This document shows, piece after piece, positions 54,672 through 64,000 of a stretch of 64,000 bases of DNA. Numbering within the stretch: the first letter of the stretch is position 1; each line of letters begins with the position of its first letter. The position numbers were made by a program, and so were the translations under genes. Source of the DNA: Nevskia ramosa DSM 11499. Its GTDB lineage: Bacteria > Pseudomonadota > Gammaproteobacteria > Nevskiales > Nevskiaceae. Under the pieces are notes generated by a model. That model had not been told where the DNA came from and made no database searches. It saw only the letters and a list, made by a program, of their open reading frames with translations. The stretch lies in the NCBI RefSeq assembly GCF_000420645.1, contig NZ_ATVI01000010.1:124001-188000 (forward strand), read 5' to 3'.

Positions 54672-55994
54672 TCAGCGCGTGGTCGCCAGCTTGCAGGCCG
54701 CCATCAGCACTTCGCCGCCGCTCGGGGCGTAGGCGTTGAACGTCGCGGCATCGCAGTAGCTGATCTGCGGCGCATAGGCGCCGAGCGAGGTCTCCAGGTC
54801 CGCGGTTGGCCGGGCGACGGCACGTGCGTAATCACCCGCAAAGCCCGGCGCTGCCAGGATTTGGCGAAGGATCAGCATCTGAGCCGGGGTATCACCCCAG
54901 GGCTTCCAGTTGATGCCGAACTTCGCGACCGCCCGGCTCGGACGCTCCTTGGTCGGCGACACCGCGTAGACCACGTAGTCATCCGGCTGCACGATCAGGC
55001 CTCGGTCGGTGAAGCAGGACACCACGGACGAATTGCCGCTCTGGTACTGGCACAGCGACAGGTAACGGACGTCGGCCGTCGGTCCCACCAGCGGTGGCAG
55101 CAGCGGCGTGACCATGCGCTTGGCGCGGACGACGACGATCTTGCCGTACAGCTGCGAGGCGCCGGCCCGCAGATAGTTGGAGTCGCCGTTCGGGTAGGCG
55201 ATCTTGTCGGCGGTGCGCGCGATCGGCTCGAAGGCGATATTGCGGTTGGGCAGCAGGCCCAGATTCGGCGTCAGCGACAGCTTGGAAGCGGCTTCGATGC
55301 GATCGCATTTCCGGGAATCCGGCGTATCGTCGAAATTGGTTTCGCCGCTGCGGTCGCTGTAGATCAGGCGCGGTGCCGGCTGATTGCCGAGTGTGTCGAC
55401 GCCTGGGTTCGGCAGGTAGATGCGGTAGCTGATCTGCTTGGCAACACGGGTCGGCAGCGCATTGGTGACCGGTGCGCCGACGTACAGCACGTTCGGCAGG
55501 CGACGTGCCGGATCGCTGGGCGGATCCTGGTAACGCAAGGTCAGCCGGTAGCCATCGCCTGGCGCGCCGCCGGTAGGCAACTCGGCGACGTTGGGATTGA
55601 GCACGCCATTGCTGACCGAGCGGATGCGGGCGTCGGCCATCGCGTCGATGAAGTTGCCGCCCTTGGCGCCGTCGTAGGACTGCAGCGAGAAGTAGCGCAC
55701 CTTCGGGAATCGGCCTTCGATGCGGATCGAGGCGCCGGCCGGCAGCGACAGCGGAATCTGCGCTACGCCATAGGTGGCGGTGTCGTCCAGAAAGCCGGTG
55801 TTCTTGTCGTCGGAGGTATAGACGCGGAACGGGCAACCGACGGTGACGGCACCCCCCAGATCGCCAAGGAGCGGCAGCTCAGGCAGTAGCTGCGCCTGCG
55901 CAGGGCTGATGGCCAACGCGGCGCCGAGCGTCAGGAAGCTGGACAGCAGCGCGTTGACCGGACGGGCACGCACGATGGAAATGGCTTGGATCAT
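54672..55994 (-). CDS. Uncharacterised exported protein
   Basis: A 440-residue protein with a signal peptide (LLSSFLTLGAALAISPAQA). The mature part begins GCPFRVYTSDD and has beta-rich stretches (RIEGRFPKVRYFSLQSYDG, GYRLTLRYQDPP, GKIVVVRAKRM) with a few cysteines (GC, KCDRIE, SLCQYQ, SCFTDRG, CDAATF, CKLATT) that could form disulfides. I do not recognise the family. The gene stands alone with its own terminator. Confidence 0.7.
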   Translation of the reverse strand: MIQAISIVRARPVNALLSSFLTLGAALAISPAQAQLLPELPLLGDLGGAVTVGCPFRVYTSDDKNTGFLDDTATYGVAQIPLSLPAGASIRIEGRFPKVRYFSLQSYDGAKGGNFIDAMADARIRSVSNGVLNPNVAELPTGGAPGDGYRLTLRYQDPPSDPARRLPNVLYVGAPVTNALPTRVAKQISYRIYLPNPGVDTLGNQPAPRLIYSDRSGETNFDDTPDSRKCDRIEAASKLSLTPNLGLLPNRNIAFEPIARTADKIAYPNGDSNYLRAGASQLYGKIVVVRAKRMVTPLLPPLVGPTADVRYLSLCQYQSGNSSVVSCFTDRGLIVQPDDYVVYAVSPTKERPSRAVAKFGINWKPWGDTPAQMLILRQILAAPGFAGDYARAVARPTADLETSLGAYAPQISYCDAATFNAYAPSGGEVLMAACKLATTR

Positions 55995-56305
55995 GGCTGG
56001 AGGCGATTCTTTCCGGTTGCAGTAGATCGGCGCCAGATATCAGCGGTCACCGTCTATGGTTGAAGAGGAACAACACCGTATCGGTCCTACCAGTGGCCGA
56101 TGGGCGGTAGTGTGATCTGGGACACGCGGCAGGTCGAGAGCCAAAACATGAAATCCGCAGCATTTTGGAGCGATAGGCTCTTTATTCAGGGATTTTCCGA
56201 GGCTTTTGACAATCGACGGACAACAAAAAGGCGCGGGGACCATTTAGTTCCCGCGCCCCGATACCTCCGAATACCGCCAGACGCCTCGACAGCAGAGGCT
56301 GGCGA
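55995..56305. other. Intergenic region between secreted-protein gene and fadE
   Basis: A 311-base gap. It contains the fadE terminator (56226-56259) and the promoter region of the secreted-protein gene, which reads to the left. A CCAAAA...TTTTGG pair at 56141-56168 is weak. The stretch 56130-56220 is more AT-rich than its surroundings. Confidence 0.5.
56226..56259 (-). terminator. Intrinsic terminator after fadE
   Basis: On the minus strand, GGCGCGGGAAC / GTCCCCGCGCC with one mismatch and a 6-base loop, followed by TTTTTG. It ends the fadI-fadJ-fadE operon 47 bases after the fadE stop. Confidence 0.85.
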
Positions 56306-58573
56306 TCAGGCATTCACGGCCCGCTTCAGCTCGACGGCGCCGTGGACCACGCCGTCCGTCTGCGAGTCAATGACGCCGAAGTACTGCTCCGGCGTGAACA
56401 CATCAACCTCGATTGCTTCCAGCCGCGCCGCGTAGGCCTTGCGGACCAGAGCAGCTTCGTCCGCCGTGATCAGGCCCTGATTGGCGGCGGCCTGCGCCTG
56501 CTCTTCCGGAATGCCGCGCGGCAGTGCCTTGTCCTTCTGCGCGGCGTGGATCTTCGCGATCACCGGCTCGGCCTTGCTGATCAGCGCGAAAGCCTTCAGC
56601 AGACGGCCTGCGGCCAGACTTTCGTCGACCGGCTTGAAGACGTCCTGGGTCAGGCGATCGAACTGCTCGCCCGGACGCTGGATGGCCAGGGCCGATTGAT
56701 GGCTGAGCGCGTCGTTCGGCAGCGCGCCGATAGGGTTCAGACGCAGCAGCAGCATGCCGACGGTGGACAGATACGCGCCCAGTGCGCCGCCGAAGTTCGC
56801 GTAGATACCTTCGAACGCGTCCTGGATCTTGGCCAGTGCGAACTGCACCGAGTAGTGCACCAGCGGCAGATCTTCCTCGCGGCGACCTTCGGCCTCGTAG
56901 CGGCGCAGCGCGCCGATCGCCAGCACCTGCCAGGCGAGGGCATCGGCATAGCGGCCGGTGAGCTTGCCGCGCACCTTCAGCTTGCCGCCGATGGTGAACA
57001 TCGCCAGATCGGTCAGCACCGCGAAGCGCGTGGCGCTCCAAGCCAAGCGGCGGTAGTAGGTGGCCGTCGGGCCCGATACCGGCGAGCCAGCAGTGAGGCC
57101 GCGCGTCAGATAGCGGCCGACCGCGCGGAAGTTGTTGACGATGAAGTGGCCGATCCAGCCGAGCAGGTTGTTGCGGAACGCCGAGGCATCGTCCTGCTCG
57201 ACCGCGTTGACCACCTTCAGCGCATACGGATGGCAGCGCGTCGCGCCTTGGCCGAAGATCATCAAGGTACGGGTGAGGATATTCGCGCCTTCCACCGTCA
57301 CCGCGACGGGGGCGGATTTGTAGCCGGCGCCTAGGATGTTGTTCGGGCCCTGCATGACGCCGGCGCCGGAGAACACGTCCATGCCGTCGATCACCAGTTC
57401 CTGGCTGAGCGCTGTGCTGTAGGCCTTCATGATCGCGGACACCACCGGCGGCTGCTGGCCGGAGTCCACGGCCGAGCAGCCGAACACGCGTGCGCCTTCG
57501 AGCATGTAGCTGAGCGCGGCGATCTTGCCGACCTTGTCCTCGACACCTTCCATGCGGCCGATGGCAATGCCGAACTGCTGGCGCACCATCGAGTACGGGC
57601 CAGTCACGGCCGCCACCGCCTTCGCTCCGCCGATCGCACCGGCCGGCAGCGACACCATGCGGCCGCCAGCCAGCTGTTCCATCAACATGCGCCAGCCCTG
57701 ACCGGCGCCGTCGAGCTCACCGATGATGTTCTTGACCGGCACCACCACGTCCTTGCCGATCAGCGGGCCGTTGTAGAACGGATCGCCGATCGGATCGTGA
57801 TGATCGCCATGGGTGAAGCCCGGCGTGCCTTCGTGGACCAGCACACAGGTGATGCCGACATCTTCGCCCTTGCCGAGCAGATTCTGCGGATCATGCAGCT
57901 TGCAGGCGATCGTGCAGAGGTTGGCGATCGGCGCCAGGGTGATGTAGCGCTTGCGGAAGTTCAGCTTGATCTTGGTTTCGCCGTCGACGTCCTTGAACAC
58001 CAGACCATCGGCCTTGATCGAAGCCGCATCCGAGCCGGCGGTGGGTTCGGTCAGGCCAAAGCAGGGCACGTACTCACCGGTCGCCAGCTTCGGCAGGTAA
58101 GCGGTCTTCTGCGCATCGGTGCCGTAATGCTTGATCAGCTCGGCCGCGCCCAGCGAGTTCGGAATCACCACGAAAGTGCCGACGGTCGCGTTGTAGGCGC
58201 TGATCTTGGCCAGGATCGTGGAGATGCCGAGGATCGAGAATTGCTTGCCGCCGTACTGCTTGGGAATGAGGAAACTCATCATCCCGGTCCGCTTCACGAA
58301 GGCGAGGATGTCGTCCGGAATGCGCTTGGTGCGGCCGATCTCGAAGCGATCGATCATCCGGCAGAGTTCTTCCACCGGGCCGTCGATGAAGGCCTGCTCT
58401 TCAGGCGGCAGCTTGTTGTAGTTCTCGGCGAGGATCCTGGTGAAATCCGGATGCCCCGAAAACAGCTCGCCATCGATCCAGATCGAACCGGCTTCCAGGG
58501 CCTGCCGCTCGGTATCCGAGATCTGCGGCAGGATCTTGTTGGCCTTCATCCAGTTCATCAGCATTGCGAACAT
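56306..58573 (-). CDS. fadE: Acyl-CoA dehydrogenase FadE (DUF1974 type)
   Basis: A 755-residue enzyme of the large FadE group that starts beta-oxidation of long acyl-CoAs. N-terminal dehydrogenase core with FGLTEPTAGSDAASIKADG, then LPAGAIGGAKAVAAVTGPYSMVRQQFG, and VTVEGANILTRTLMIFGQGA, which includes the family active-site region; a C-terminal 300-residue domain (DUF1974) begins near TIGGKLKVRGKLTGRYADAL. Length matches E. coli FadE (814) minus an N-terminal membrane part. Last gene of the fad operon. Confidence 0.95.
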   Translation of the reverse strand: MFAMLMNWMKANKILPQISDTERQALEAGSIWIDGELFSGHPDFTRILAENYNKLPPEEQAFIDGPVEELCRMIDRFEIGRTKRIPDDILAFVKRTGMMSFLIPKQYGGKQFSILGISTILAKISAYNATVGTFVVIPNSLGAAELIKHYGTDAQKTAYLPKLATGEYVPCFGLTEPTAGSDAASIKADGLVFKDVDGETKIKLNFRKRYITLAPIANLCTIACKLHDPQNLLGKGEDVGITCVLVHEGTPGFTHGDHHDPIGDPFYNGPLIGKDVVVPVKNIIGELDGAGQGWRMLMEQLAGGRMVSLPAGAIGGAKAVAAVTGPYSMVRQQFGIAIGRMEGVEDKVGKIAALSYMLEGARVFGCSAVDSGQQPPVVSAIMKAYSTALSQELVIDGMDVFSGAGVMQGPNNILGAGYKSAPVAVTVEGANILTRTLMIFGQGATRCHPYALKVVNAVEQDDASAFRNNLLGWIGHFIVNNFRAVGRYLTRGLTAGSPVSGPTATYYRRLAWSATRFAVLTDLAMFTIGGKLKVRGKLTGRYADALAWQVLAIGALRRYEAEGRREEDLPLVHYSVQFALAKIQDAFEGIYANFGGALGAYLSTVGMLLLRLNPIGALPNDALSHQSALAIQRPGEQFDRLTQDVFKPVDESLAAGRLLKAFALISKAEPVIAKIHAAQKDKALPRGIPEEQAQAAANQGLITADEAALVRKAYAARLEAIEVDVFTPEQYFGVIDSQTDGVVHGAVELKRAVNA

Positions 58574-58607
58574 CGGGTCATCTCCTTGGTTTCAAAAATT
58601 CCTGTGC

Positions 58608-58680
58608 TGGCCTGAAATGCAGAAGCCGCGGCGACCGATGGATATCGATCGCCGCGGCTTCGGTGTCCAGCTTCAGGCCA
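58608..58680 (-). promoter_or_regulatory. Nested hairpins between fadJ and fadE
   Basis: An outer 9-bp stem TGGCCTGAA / TTCAGGCCA encloses an inner 12-bp stem GAAGCCGCGGCG / CGCCGCGGCTTC. No T-run follows the inner stem on the minus strand, so it may be an mRNA stabiliser or processing structure rather than a full terminator. Confidence 0.6.
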
Positions 58681-58698
58681 GCGCCTGACTGCTCAGAA

Positions 58699-60840
58699 CT
58701 ACTCGAAGCGTTTGCCCTCTCCTGCCATCTTCACGAGGATCGCCGCAGGCTTGAAGCGCGGGCCGTATTGAGCCGCGAGGGCTTCGGCACGGGCCACGAA
58801 CTTCGACACACCGTAAGCGTTGATGTACTGCAGCGCGCCGCCCTGATGCGGGGCGAAACCCCAACCGAAGATCGAACCGATGTTGGCGTCTGCCACCGTC
58901 ATCACCACGTTCTCCTCGAAGCAGCGCGCCGCCTCGTTGGCCTGCGCGAACATCATCCGCTCGACGAGCTCCTGCTGCGACAGCTGCTCTTTGAGCGGGA
59001 AAACCGTGGTTAGTTCGGGCCACAGCTTCTTCTCGCCCTTGGTGCCGGCTTCCGGGTAATCGTAGAAGCCCTTGCCGGCCTTCTTGCCCGGACGGTTCAG
59101 CTCCTTGCACATCTTCAGGATCAGCGGTTCTGACGGATGGCCGACATAAGGCTTGCCTTCGGCAGCGAGGTCCTTCTTGGTCTGCTCCATGACGTGCACG
59201 GACAGGCTCAGGGAAACTTCGTCCTGCAGCGCCAGCGGACCCACCGGCATGCCGGCCTTCAGGCCCGCCATTTCGATCGAACGCGGATGCTGGCCTTCCT
59301 GCAACAGCGCCATGCCTTCCATCACGTAGGTCGCGAACGAACGGCTGGTGTAGAAGCCGCGCGAATCGTTGACCACGATCGGCGTCTTCTTGATCTGCTG
59401 CACGTAGTCGAAGCCCTTGGCGAGCGTCTCTTTCGAGGTCTTTTCGCCGATGATGATTTCGACCAGCGGCATCTTGTCGACCGGCGAGAAGAAGTGCAGG
59501 CCGATGAACTGTTCCGGCCGGACGCTGGCGGTGGCCAGGCCGGTGATTGGCAGGGTCGAAGTGTTGGACGCAAAGGTGGCCGTGGCCGGAATCACCGCCT
59601 CGGTCTTCTTGGTCACGTCGGCCTTGATCGCGCGATCCTCGAACACCGCTTCGATCACCAGATCGCAGCCGGCGAGGTCGGCGTAGTCGGTCGTCGCCTT
59701 GATCTTGTCGAGGAACACGCCCTTGCCGGCCGGGGTTTCGCGGCCCTTCTTGATTGCCTTGTCGAGCAGGCCGGCCGAGTAGGCCTTGCCCTTCTCGGCG
59801 GCTTCGATCGTCGAATCAAGCAGTACGCATTCGATGCCGACCTTGGCCGAGACGTAAGCGATGCCGGCGCCCATCATGCCGGCGCCGAGGATGCCGAGCT
59901 TCTGCACCTTCGACTTCGGAAAACCTTCCGGACGGCTCTTGCCCTTGTTGATGCTGTTGAGCTGGAACCACAGGGTTCCGATCATGTTCTTGCTGACCTG
60001 CGACACCACGAGGTTCGCGAAGTAGCGCGACTCGATGCGGCAGCCGGATTCGAAGTCGACGATGCCGCCTTCGTAGACGCAGCTCATGATGTTGGTCGCC
60101 GCCGGGTAGTTGCCCTGCGTCTTCGCGCCGGCCATCGACGGCGCGATCGCGAACACCTGCACCACGGCGGGATGACGGGCATCGCCGCCCGGCCACTTGA
60201 ACTTCTTGTCGTCCCAGGGCTGCACCGGCTTCGGGTTGGCGAGACACCAGCTCTTGGCCTTGGCCAGCATCTCGGCCTTGTCGGCAGCGAGCTCGTTGAT
60301 GATGCCCTGCTGCTTGGCCGCTTCGACATTCAGCTCCTTGCCTTCGAGCATCAGCGGCAGCGACGCCTGGATGCCGATCATGCGCGGCAGGCGCTGAGTG
60401 CCGCCGCCGCCAGGCAGCAGGCCGAGCTTCACTTCCGGCAGACCGAACTTGGCTTTCGGATCATTGATCGCCACGCGCCAGTGACAGGCCAGCGCCACTT
60501 CCAGACCACCGCCCAGCGCGGTGCCGTTCAGCGCCGCGACGACCGGCCGGCCGCACAGTTCCAGGCGACGCAGCATCTGCTTCAGACGTTCGGCAACTTC
60601 GAACGCCAGCGTCGGATCGGTGATGCCGAAGACCATGTCGATGTCGGCGCCGGCCAGGAACTCGCGCTTGGCCGAAGTCAGGATCACGCCCTTGATCGAC
60701 GTATCGGCTTCGATCTTGGCGATGAACTCCGCGAACGGCGCCATCAGGGCTTCGTTCAGCACGTTCATCGGCCGGTCGACCAGGTCCATCGTCAAGGTGG
60801 CGATGCCATCGGCATCAACCGTCATTTGCACTGCACTCAT
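58699..60840 (-). CDS. fadJ: Fatty oxidation multifunctional protein FadJ/FadB type
   Basis: A 713-residue enoyl-CoA hydratase/3-hydroxyacyl-CoA dehydrogenase. N-terminal hydratase with catalytic glutamates E114 ([11 protein letters not shown]) and E136 ([18 protein letters not shown]); NAD-binding [19 protein letters not shown] near residue 320; [18 protein letters not shown] with the dehydrogenase His; and C-terminal 3HCDH repeats. FadJ-type by length and by being encoded after FadI. Middle gene of the operon. Confidence 0.95.
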   Translation of the reverse strand: MSAVQMTVDADGIATLTMDLVDRPMNVLNEALMAPFAEFIAKIEADTSIKGVILTSAKREFLAGADIDMVFGITDPTLAFEVAERLKQMLRRLELCGRPVVAALNGTALGGGLEVALACHWRVAINDPKAKFGLPEVKLGLLPGGGGTQRLPRMIGIQASLPLMLEGKELNVEAAKQQGIINELAADKAEMLAKAKSWCLANPKPVQPWDDKKFKWPGGDARHPAVVQVFAIAPSMAGAKTQGNYPAATNIMSCVYEGGIVDFESGCRIESRYFANLVVSQVSKNMIGTLWFQLNSINKGKSRPEGFPKSKVQKLGILGAGMMGAGIAYVSAKVGIECVLLDSTIEAAEKGKAYSAGLLDKAIKKGRETPAGKGVFLDKIKATTDYADLAGCDLVIEAVFEDRAIKADVTKKTEAVIPATATFASNTSTLPITGLATASVRPEQFIGLHFFSPVDKMPLVEIIIGEKTSKETLAKGFDYVQQIKKTPIVVNDSRGFYTSRSFATYVMEGMALLQEGQHPRSIEMAGLKAGMPVGPLALQDEVSLSLSVHVMEQTKKDLAAEGKPYVGHPSEPLILKMCKELNRPGKKAGKGFYDYPEAGTKGEKKLWPELTTVFPLKEQLSQQELVERMMFAQANEAARCFEENVVMTVADANIGSIFGWGFAPHQGGALQYINAYGVSKFVARAEALAAQYGPRFKPAAILVKMAGEGKRFE

Positions 60841-60885
60841 GTTTTGTCTCTTTTTCGAATTCGTTGGAAGGCGTGCTTTCGAGAC

Positions 60886-62091
60886 TCAAATACGCTCGAT
60901 GATCGTGGCGATGCCCATGCCGGCGCCGACGCACAGCGAAGCCAGGCCGACCTGCTTGTCCTGTCGTTCCAGCTCGTCGAGCAGGGTGGCGAGGATGATG
61001 CAGCCGGTGGCGCCCAGCGGATGGCCCATGGCGATCGAGCCGCCGTTGACGTTGACCTTGTCCATGTCGATGTTCAGCGCGCGAACGGCCTTCATGACCA
61101 CGGCGGCGAAGGCTTCGTTGATCTCGAACAGGTCGATGTCCTTGATGCTCATGCCGGCCTTGCGCAGCGCCTTTTCGGCGGCCGGCGCGATGCCGGTCAG
61201 CATGATCGTCGGCTCCGAACCGATCACCGCCACCGACCGGATGCGCGCACGCGGCTTCAGGCCCAGCGCCTTGCCCTTGGCTTCCGAGCCGATGAGCATC
61301 AACGCGGCGCCATCGACGATGCCCGACGAGTTGCCGGCGTGATGGACGTGGTTGATCTTTTCGAGCGTCGTGTACTTGCGCAGCGCGGTCGAGTCGAAGC
61401 CCATCACACCCATCTGCTCGAAGCTGGCCTTGAGGCCGGACAGCGAGTCGGTGGTGGTCGAGCCACGCACGGTTTCGTCATGGTCGAGCACGATCATGCC
61501 GTTGAGATCACGCACCGGCACCAGGGTCTTGGCGAAGTGGCCCGCGGCCTGCGCTTTCGCGGCGAGCTGCTGTGAGCGCACGGCGAAGGCATCGACATCG
61601 TGACGGCTGAAGCCTTCCAGCGACGCGATCAGATCGGCGCCAATGCCCTGCGGCGCGAAGCCGAGCTGCTCGTTGATGCGCGGGTCCATCGCCCAGGCGC
61701 CGCCGTCCGAACCCATCGGCCAGCGCGACATGCTTTCCACGCCGCCGGCGACGACCAGATCTTCCTGGCCGGACATCACCTTCATCGCCGCCAGGTTCAC
61801 CGATTCCAGACCCGACGCGCAGAAACGGCTCTGGGTCACGCCCGGCACGTTCTCGGCCCAGCCGGAATACAGGATCGCGGTGCGGGCGATATCCGCACCC
61901 TGCTCGCCCACCGGCGTCACGCAGCCGATCACCACGTCGTCGACCTGCGAGGTGTCGAGGCTGTTGCGGTTTTCCAGCGCGTTGAACAGGTTGCCGAGCA
62001 GGTGCACCGGCGTCACCTCATGCAGGCTGCCGTCCTTCTTGCCCTTGCCGCGCGGCGTGCGCACGGCATCGAAAATGAATGCTTCGTTCAT
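60886..62091 (-). CDS. fadI: Acetyl-CoA C-acyltransferase (thiolase) FadI/FadA type
   Basis: A 401-residue thiolase that cleaves 3-ketoacyl-CoA. The nucleophile is C91 in [36 protein letters not shown] (catalytic His) and SLCVGAGMG (second Cys) follow. The start at 62091 ([15 protein letters not shown]) is the family N-terminus; an in-frame start at 62172 runs across the operator region. First gene of the fadI-fadJ-fadE operon, divergent from a TetR regulator. Confidence 0.96.
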   Translation of the reverse strand: MNEAFIFDAVRTPRGKGKKDGSLHEVTPVHLLGNLFNALENRNSLDTSQVDDVVIGCVTPVGEQGADIARTAILYSGWAENVPGVTQSRFCASGLESVNLAAMKVMSGQEDLVVAGGVESMSRWPMGSDGGAWAMDPRINEQLGFAPQGIGADLIASLEGFSRHDVDAFAVRSQQLAAKAQAAGHFAKTLVPVRDLNGMIVLDHDETVRGSTTTDSLSGLKASFEQMGVMGFDSTALRKYTTLEKINHVHHAGNSSGIVDGAALMLIGSEAKGKALGLKPRARIRSVAVIGSEPTIMLTGIAPAAEKALRKAGMSIKDIDLFEINEAFAAVVMKAVRALNIDMDKVNVNGGSIAMGHPLGATGCIILATLLDELERQDKQVGLASLCVGAGMGIATIIERI

Positions 62092-62395
62092 GTGATGAAT
62101 TCCGTTGGATCGTCCTGGGAACTGCGGGGCGCGCGATGTCGGGTCGGCGGTTGCGCGATTGGGTAATCGCAATTACTATTCGCTCAGTTCCAACCTTTTG
62201 TATGGTGCATTTCACCGGCAGGAACTTCTGGGGCATGAACAGCACGACGACCCCAAATGACGCGGTTGCAGCATAATCAGGACGATGATGCCGGTCAACC
62301 TGCTGAGACGACAGGAATCGTCGGTCTAGTAAAGATCATTACTTGCGAGTACGAGGCAAACCGCTTTGAAGACCGTGGCAAGCCGAGATGACGAG
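62092..62395. other. Divergent intergenic region fadI / tetR
   Basis: 304 bases without a gene. It holds the inverted repeat at 62155-62170, likely the fad operon operator, and an AT-richer stretch 62165-62210. The tetR promoter probably lies in 62270-62390 (TCTAGTAAAGATCATTAC), but no clear -35/-10 pair is seen. Confidence 0.5.
62155..62170 (-). promoter_or_regulatory. Inverted repeat, candidate fad operon operator
   Basis: GCGATT-GGGT-AATCGC, a perfect palindrome 64 bases upstream of fadI. The flanks extend it loosely to TTGCG...CGCAA. A plausible site for the adjacent TetR regulator. Confidence 0.45.
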
Positions 62396-63007
62396 ATGAA
62401 AGATGCTGCCGTTACCGCCGATCGCGCCCTGCTCGATCCAGATACCCGCGCGCGCATCGAGCAGGCAGTGCTCGATATCTTTTCCGAGCGCGAGTTCCAT
62501 CGGGTCGGCCTGATCGAGGTCGCCCGCGGCGCCAATGTCAGCCTGCAGACGATCTACAAGTACTACGGCAGCAAGGAAGCGTTGCTGTTCTCCTGCCTCG
62601 ACACCTGGCTCGGCCGGCTGGCGACGCGGATGATCGACCACCTGCAGGGCATCGAGGATTTCAAGGAGAAATTCCGCAAGGTGTTCTGGGTGACGCTGGA
62701 TTTCTTCGAGAAGAACCCGAAGGTCGCGCAGCTGATCATGAGCTCGGTGTACGTCAACACCTGGCGCAAGCAGGACAACTACCAGAATCCATTGTTATTC
62801 GGCACCTTCATCCGCGTGCTCGGCGAAGGCCGCGCCAAGGGCGTGCTGAATGATGAAGTCGACGAGAAGATCCTGCTCGACTACATCTTCGGCGTCATCG
62901 CCCGCCTGGTGCAGATGTACATCCATCGCGGCCAGAAGGAGCCGCTGACCAAGCAGGCGAATGTGCTGTTCGACATGTTGTGGCGGGCGATCGCGAAGCC
63001 GGTGTGA
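62396..63007 (+). CDS. TetR-family regulator of the fad operon
   Basis: A 203-residue TetR repressor. HTH in ARIEQAVLDIFSEREFHRVGLIEVARGANVSLQTIYKYYGSKEALL (residues about 20-65). The C-terminal domain has a long helix (LDFFEKNPKVAQLIMSSVYVNTW) and a ligand pocket. The ATG at 62396 is used; the open frame to 62366 starts with TTG. Divergent from fadI, so it probably senses acyl-CoA and represses the fad operon, as PsrA- or FadR-type TetR proteins do; this is inference. Confidence 0.9.
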   Translation: MKDAAVTADRALLDPDTRARIEQAVLDIFSEREFHRVGLIEVARGANVSLQTIYKYYGSKEALLFSCLDTWLGRLATRMIDHLQGIEDFKEKFRKVFWVTLDFFEKNPKVAQLIMSSVYVNTWRKQDNYQNPLLFGTFIRVLGEGRAKGVLNDEVDEKILLDYIFGVIARLVQMYIHRGQKEPLTKQANVLFDMLWRAIAKPV

Positions 63008-63046
63008 CTGTCTCCTTCAGCCGCGTGCGGGGGAAGGGATGCAAGC

Positions 63047-63457
63047 TCAAGCCCAGGGATCGTAAGTCCCGAAGTGCCAGACATGGCCTTCCGGATCGCG
63101 GGCTGAATAGCCTCGTCCGCCGTAGTCCTTGTCGACCAGCGGCGTCACCACCACGGCACCCGCCGCCACGGCGCGGGCGTGGTGCGCGTCGGCATCGGTG
63201 ACCGTTACGCAGACTTCCTGGGTGCCGATGCCGCCGACTTCGCGCGGCGTCTTCAGCAGGTCCGGGAAGCCGAAGGTTTCCGCCGAACCGATCATGATCA
63301 TGCCGTTGCCGTAAGTGAGCTGGGCATGGGCGATGGTGCCGGCGTCGCCCGGCACCACCAGATGCGATTTGAAGTCGAAGGCCCGCTCCAGCCAGACGAT
63401 GGCGGCCGGGGCGTCGTGATAGAGCATCGATGGCGTGATCGTGGGTTTAAGACGCAC
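63047..63457 (-). CDS. VOC-family glyoxalase-like protein
   Basis: A 136-residue vicinal-oxygen-chelate protein. Two beta-alpha-beta units: ITPSMLYHDAPAAIVWLERAFDF and VCVTVTDADAHHARAVAAGAVVV; YSARDPEGHVWHFGTY is the family C-terminal motif (DPEGHxW). It resembles PhnB-like proteins. The function is unknown. Confidence 0.88.
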   Translation of the reverse strand: MRLKPTITPSMLYHDAPAAIVWLERAFDFKSHLVVPGDAGTIAHAQLTYGNGMIMIGSAETFGFPDLLKTPREVGGIGTQEVCVTVTDADAHHARAVAAGAVVVTPLVDKDYGGRGYSARDPEGHVWHFGTYDPWA

Positions 63458-63514
63458 GGGGAGGTCCTCAACAGGCGGGTGGAATGCAGCAAAGATAATC
63501 CCGCGTCGCCCGTT

Positions 63515-64000
63515 TCAGCCATGCAGTACCGACCACAGCATGCCGGCGCCGAGCAGCAGCAGGATCGCGCCCATCGCCCGATCGATCCAGTGCGCGCTGC
63601 GCACCAGGCGGCTGCGGATGCGCGGATGGCCGAGCGTCCAGGCAACGAAGCTGAACCAGGCGCCGGTGGCGACGATCATCCAGGCGCTCAGACCCAGCTT
63701 CAGCCAGGTCGGCGTGTCGCCGGTGATCACCGCCGAACAGAGCGCGACGAAGAACAGCATCGCCTTGACGTTGAGCAGATTGGTCGCCAGACCGATGCCG
63801 AAATCGCGCTGGGCAGCCTTGCCGCTGACGGTGACCGGTGCGGCATCGGCGGCCGGCTGCGCACGAATGGCACCCCAGCCGATCCACAGCAGCAGGCTGG
63901 CGCCGACCAGCTTCAGCACCGTCAGCAGCGCGGGAAAACGCTCGATCGCCCAACCGAGGCCGAACATGCCGTAGGCGACATGGAAGCTGATGCCGGCGGC
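63515..64000 (-). CDS. LysE-family exporter, 5' end outside window
   Basis: A membrane exporter fragment; the frame remains open to the window end, reading AAGISFHVAYGMFGLGWAIERF at the edge, so the start is beyond 64000. Hydrophobic helices: FPALLTVLKLVGASLLLWIGWGAIR, NLLNVKAMLFFVALCSAVI, WMIVATGAWFSFVAWTL and AMGAILLLLGAGMLWSVL. GLATNLLNVKAMLFF is a LysE/RhtB signature. The substrate is unknown. Confidence 0.9.
   Translation of the reverse strand, partial: AAGISFHVAYGMFGLGWAIERFPALLTVLKLVGASLLLWIGWGAIRAQPAADAAPVTVSGKAAQRDFGIGLATNLLNVKAMLFFVALCSAVITGDTPTWLKLGLSAWMIVATGAWFSFVAWTLGHPRIRSRLVRSAHWIDRAMGAILLLLGAGMLWSVLHG

Noticed and set aside
59137-61575. 812-codon plus-strand frame opposite fadJ/fadI
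   Set aside because: It spans two genes on the other strand and has Arg/His/Gln-rich composition without motifs.

Overview
The window is a GC-rich chromosomal segment of a Gammaproteobacterium. The left third is a string of housekeeping genes in gammaproteobacterial order: tgt, yajC-secD-secF, suhB/trmJ, a rebuilt isc region, then ndk-rlmN-pilF-rodZ-hisS-yfgM-bamB-der. The many acyl-CoA dehydrogenases, a CYP153-type alkane hydroxylase cluster with a FadL-type porin, and a fadI-fadJ-fadE operon suggest a lipid- or hydrocarbon-using lineage such as Nevskiales/Solimonadaceae. That placement is inference. I see no rRNA, tRNA, CRISPR array, prophage or insertion sequence.

Region by region: 1-6.3 kb has tgt (cut by the window start), a DUF4168-type secreted protein, a YpfJ-type zinc metallopeptidase, a glutathione peroxidase/membrane protein pair and a large acyl-CoA dehydrogenase. 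6.4-9.9 kb is yajC-secD-secF, closed by a strong terminator. 10.2-24.4 kb is the suhB-trmJ ... der backbone. At the isc position it carries a 2OG-Fe(II) oxygenase, two cysteine desulfurases and an IscA protein. The second desulfurase is fused to an IscU-like domain that has lost one ligand cysteine. iscR, a free iscU, hscBA and fdx are absent from the locus, and ispG is absent between rodZ and hisS. 24.7-33.1 kb has an MFS transporter, two divergent acyl-CoA dehydrogenases, an uncharacterised pair of cupin-like/HEAT-repeat proteins and a GGDEF(degenerate)-EAL protein.

33.2-39.4 kb has an amidohydrolase-TetR operon, then a YHS-domain protein and a DoxX-like protein. These two share an almost identical upstream block at the same distance from the start codon, which suggests co-regulation. 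They flank an overlapping cassette (membrane protein, DinB-like protein, ATP-grasp protein). 39.7-42.95 kb is the most novel part. One gene encodes a DNA-binding winged helix, a Ser/Thr kinase, a membrane segment and TPR-like repeats in one chain. It is followed by a small protein made of two tandem three-cysteine units, each ending in the same NCQGPGCP motif. The GC content drops visibly over the 3' half of this locus.

43.0-51.2 kb has rlmJ and the CYP153-ferredoxin-FadL porin operon, which is divergent from a MalT/AlkS-type activator. The divergent promoter region contains two GGGAGGGG direct repeats. 51.1-56 kb has a YbaL-type antiporter, a SulP transporter and a secreted protein of unknown function. 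56.3-63 kb is the fadI-fadJ-fadE beta-oxidation operon, divergent from a TetR regulator. A VOC protein and a LysE-family exporter (cut by the window end) finish the window. Together, porin uptake, omega-hydroxylation by CYP153 and beta-oxidation form a plausible alkane/fatty-acid route.
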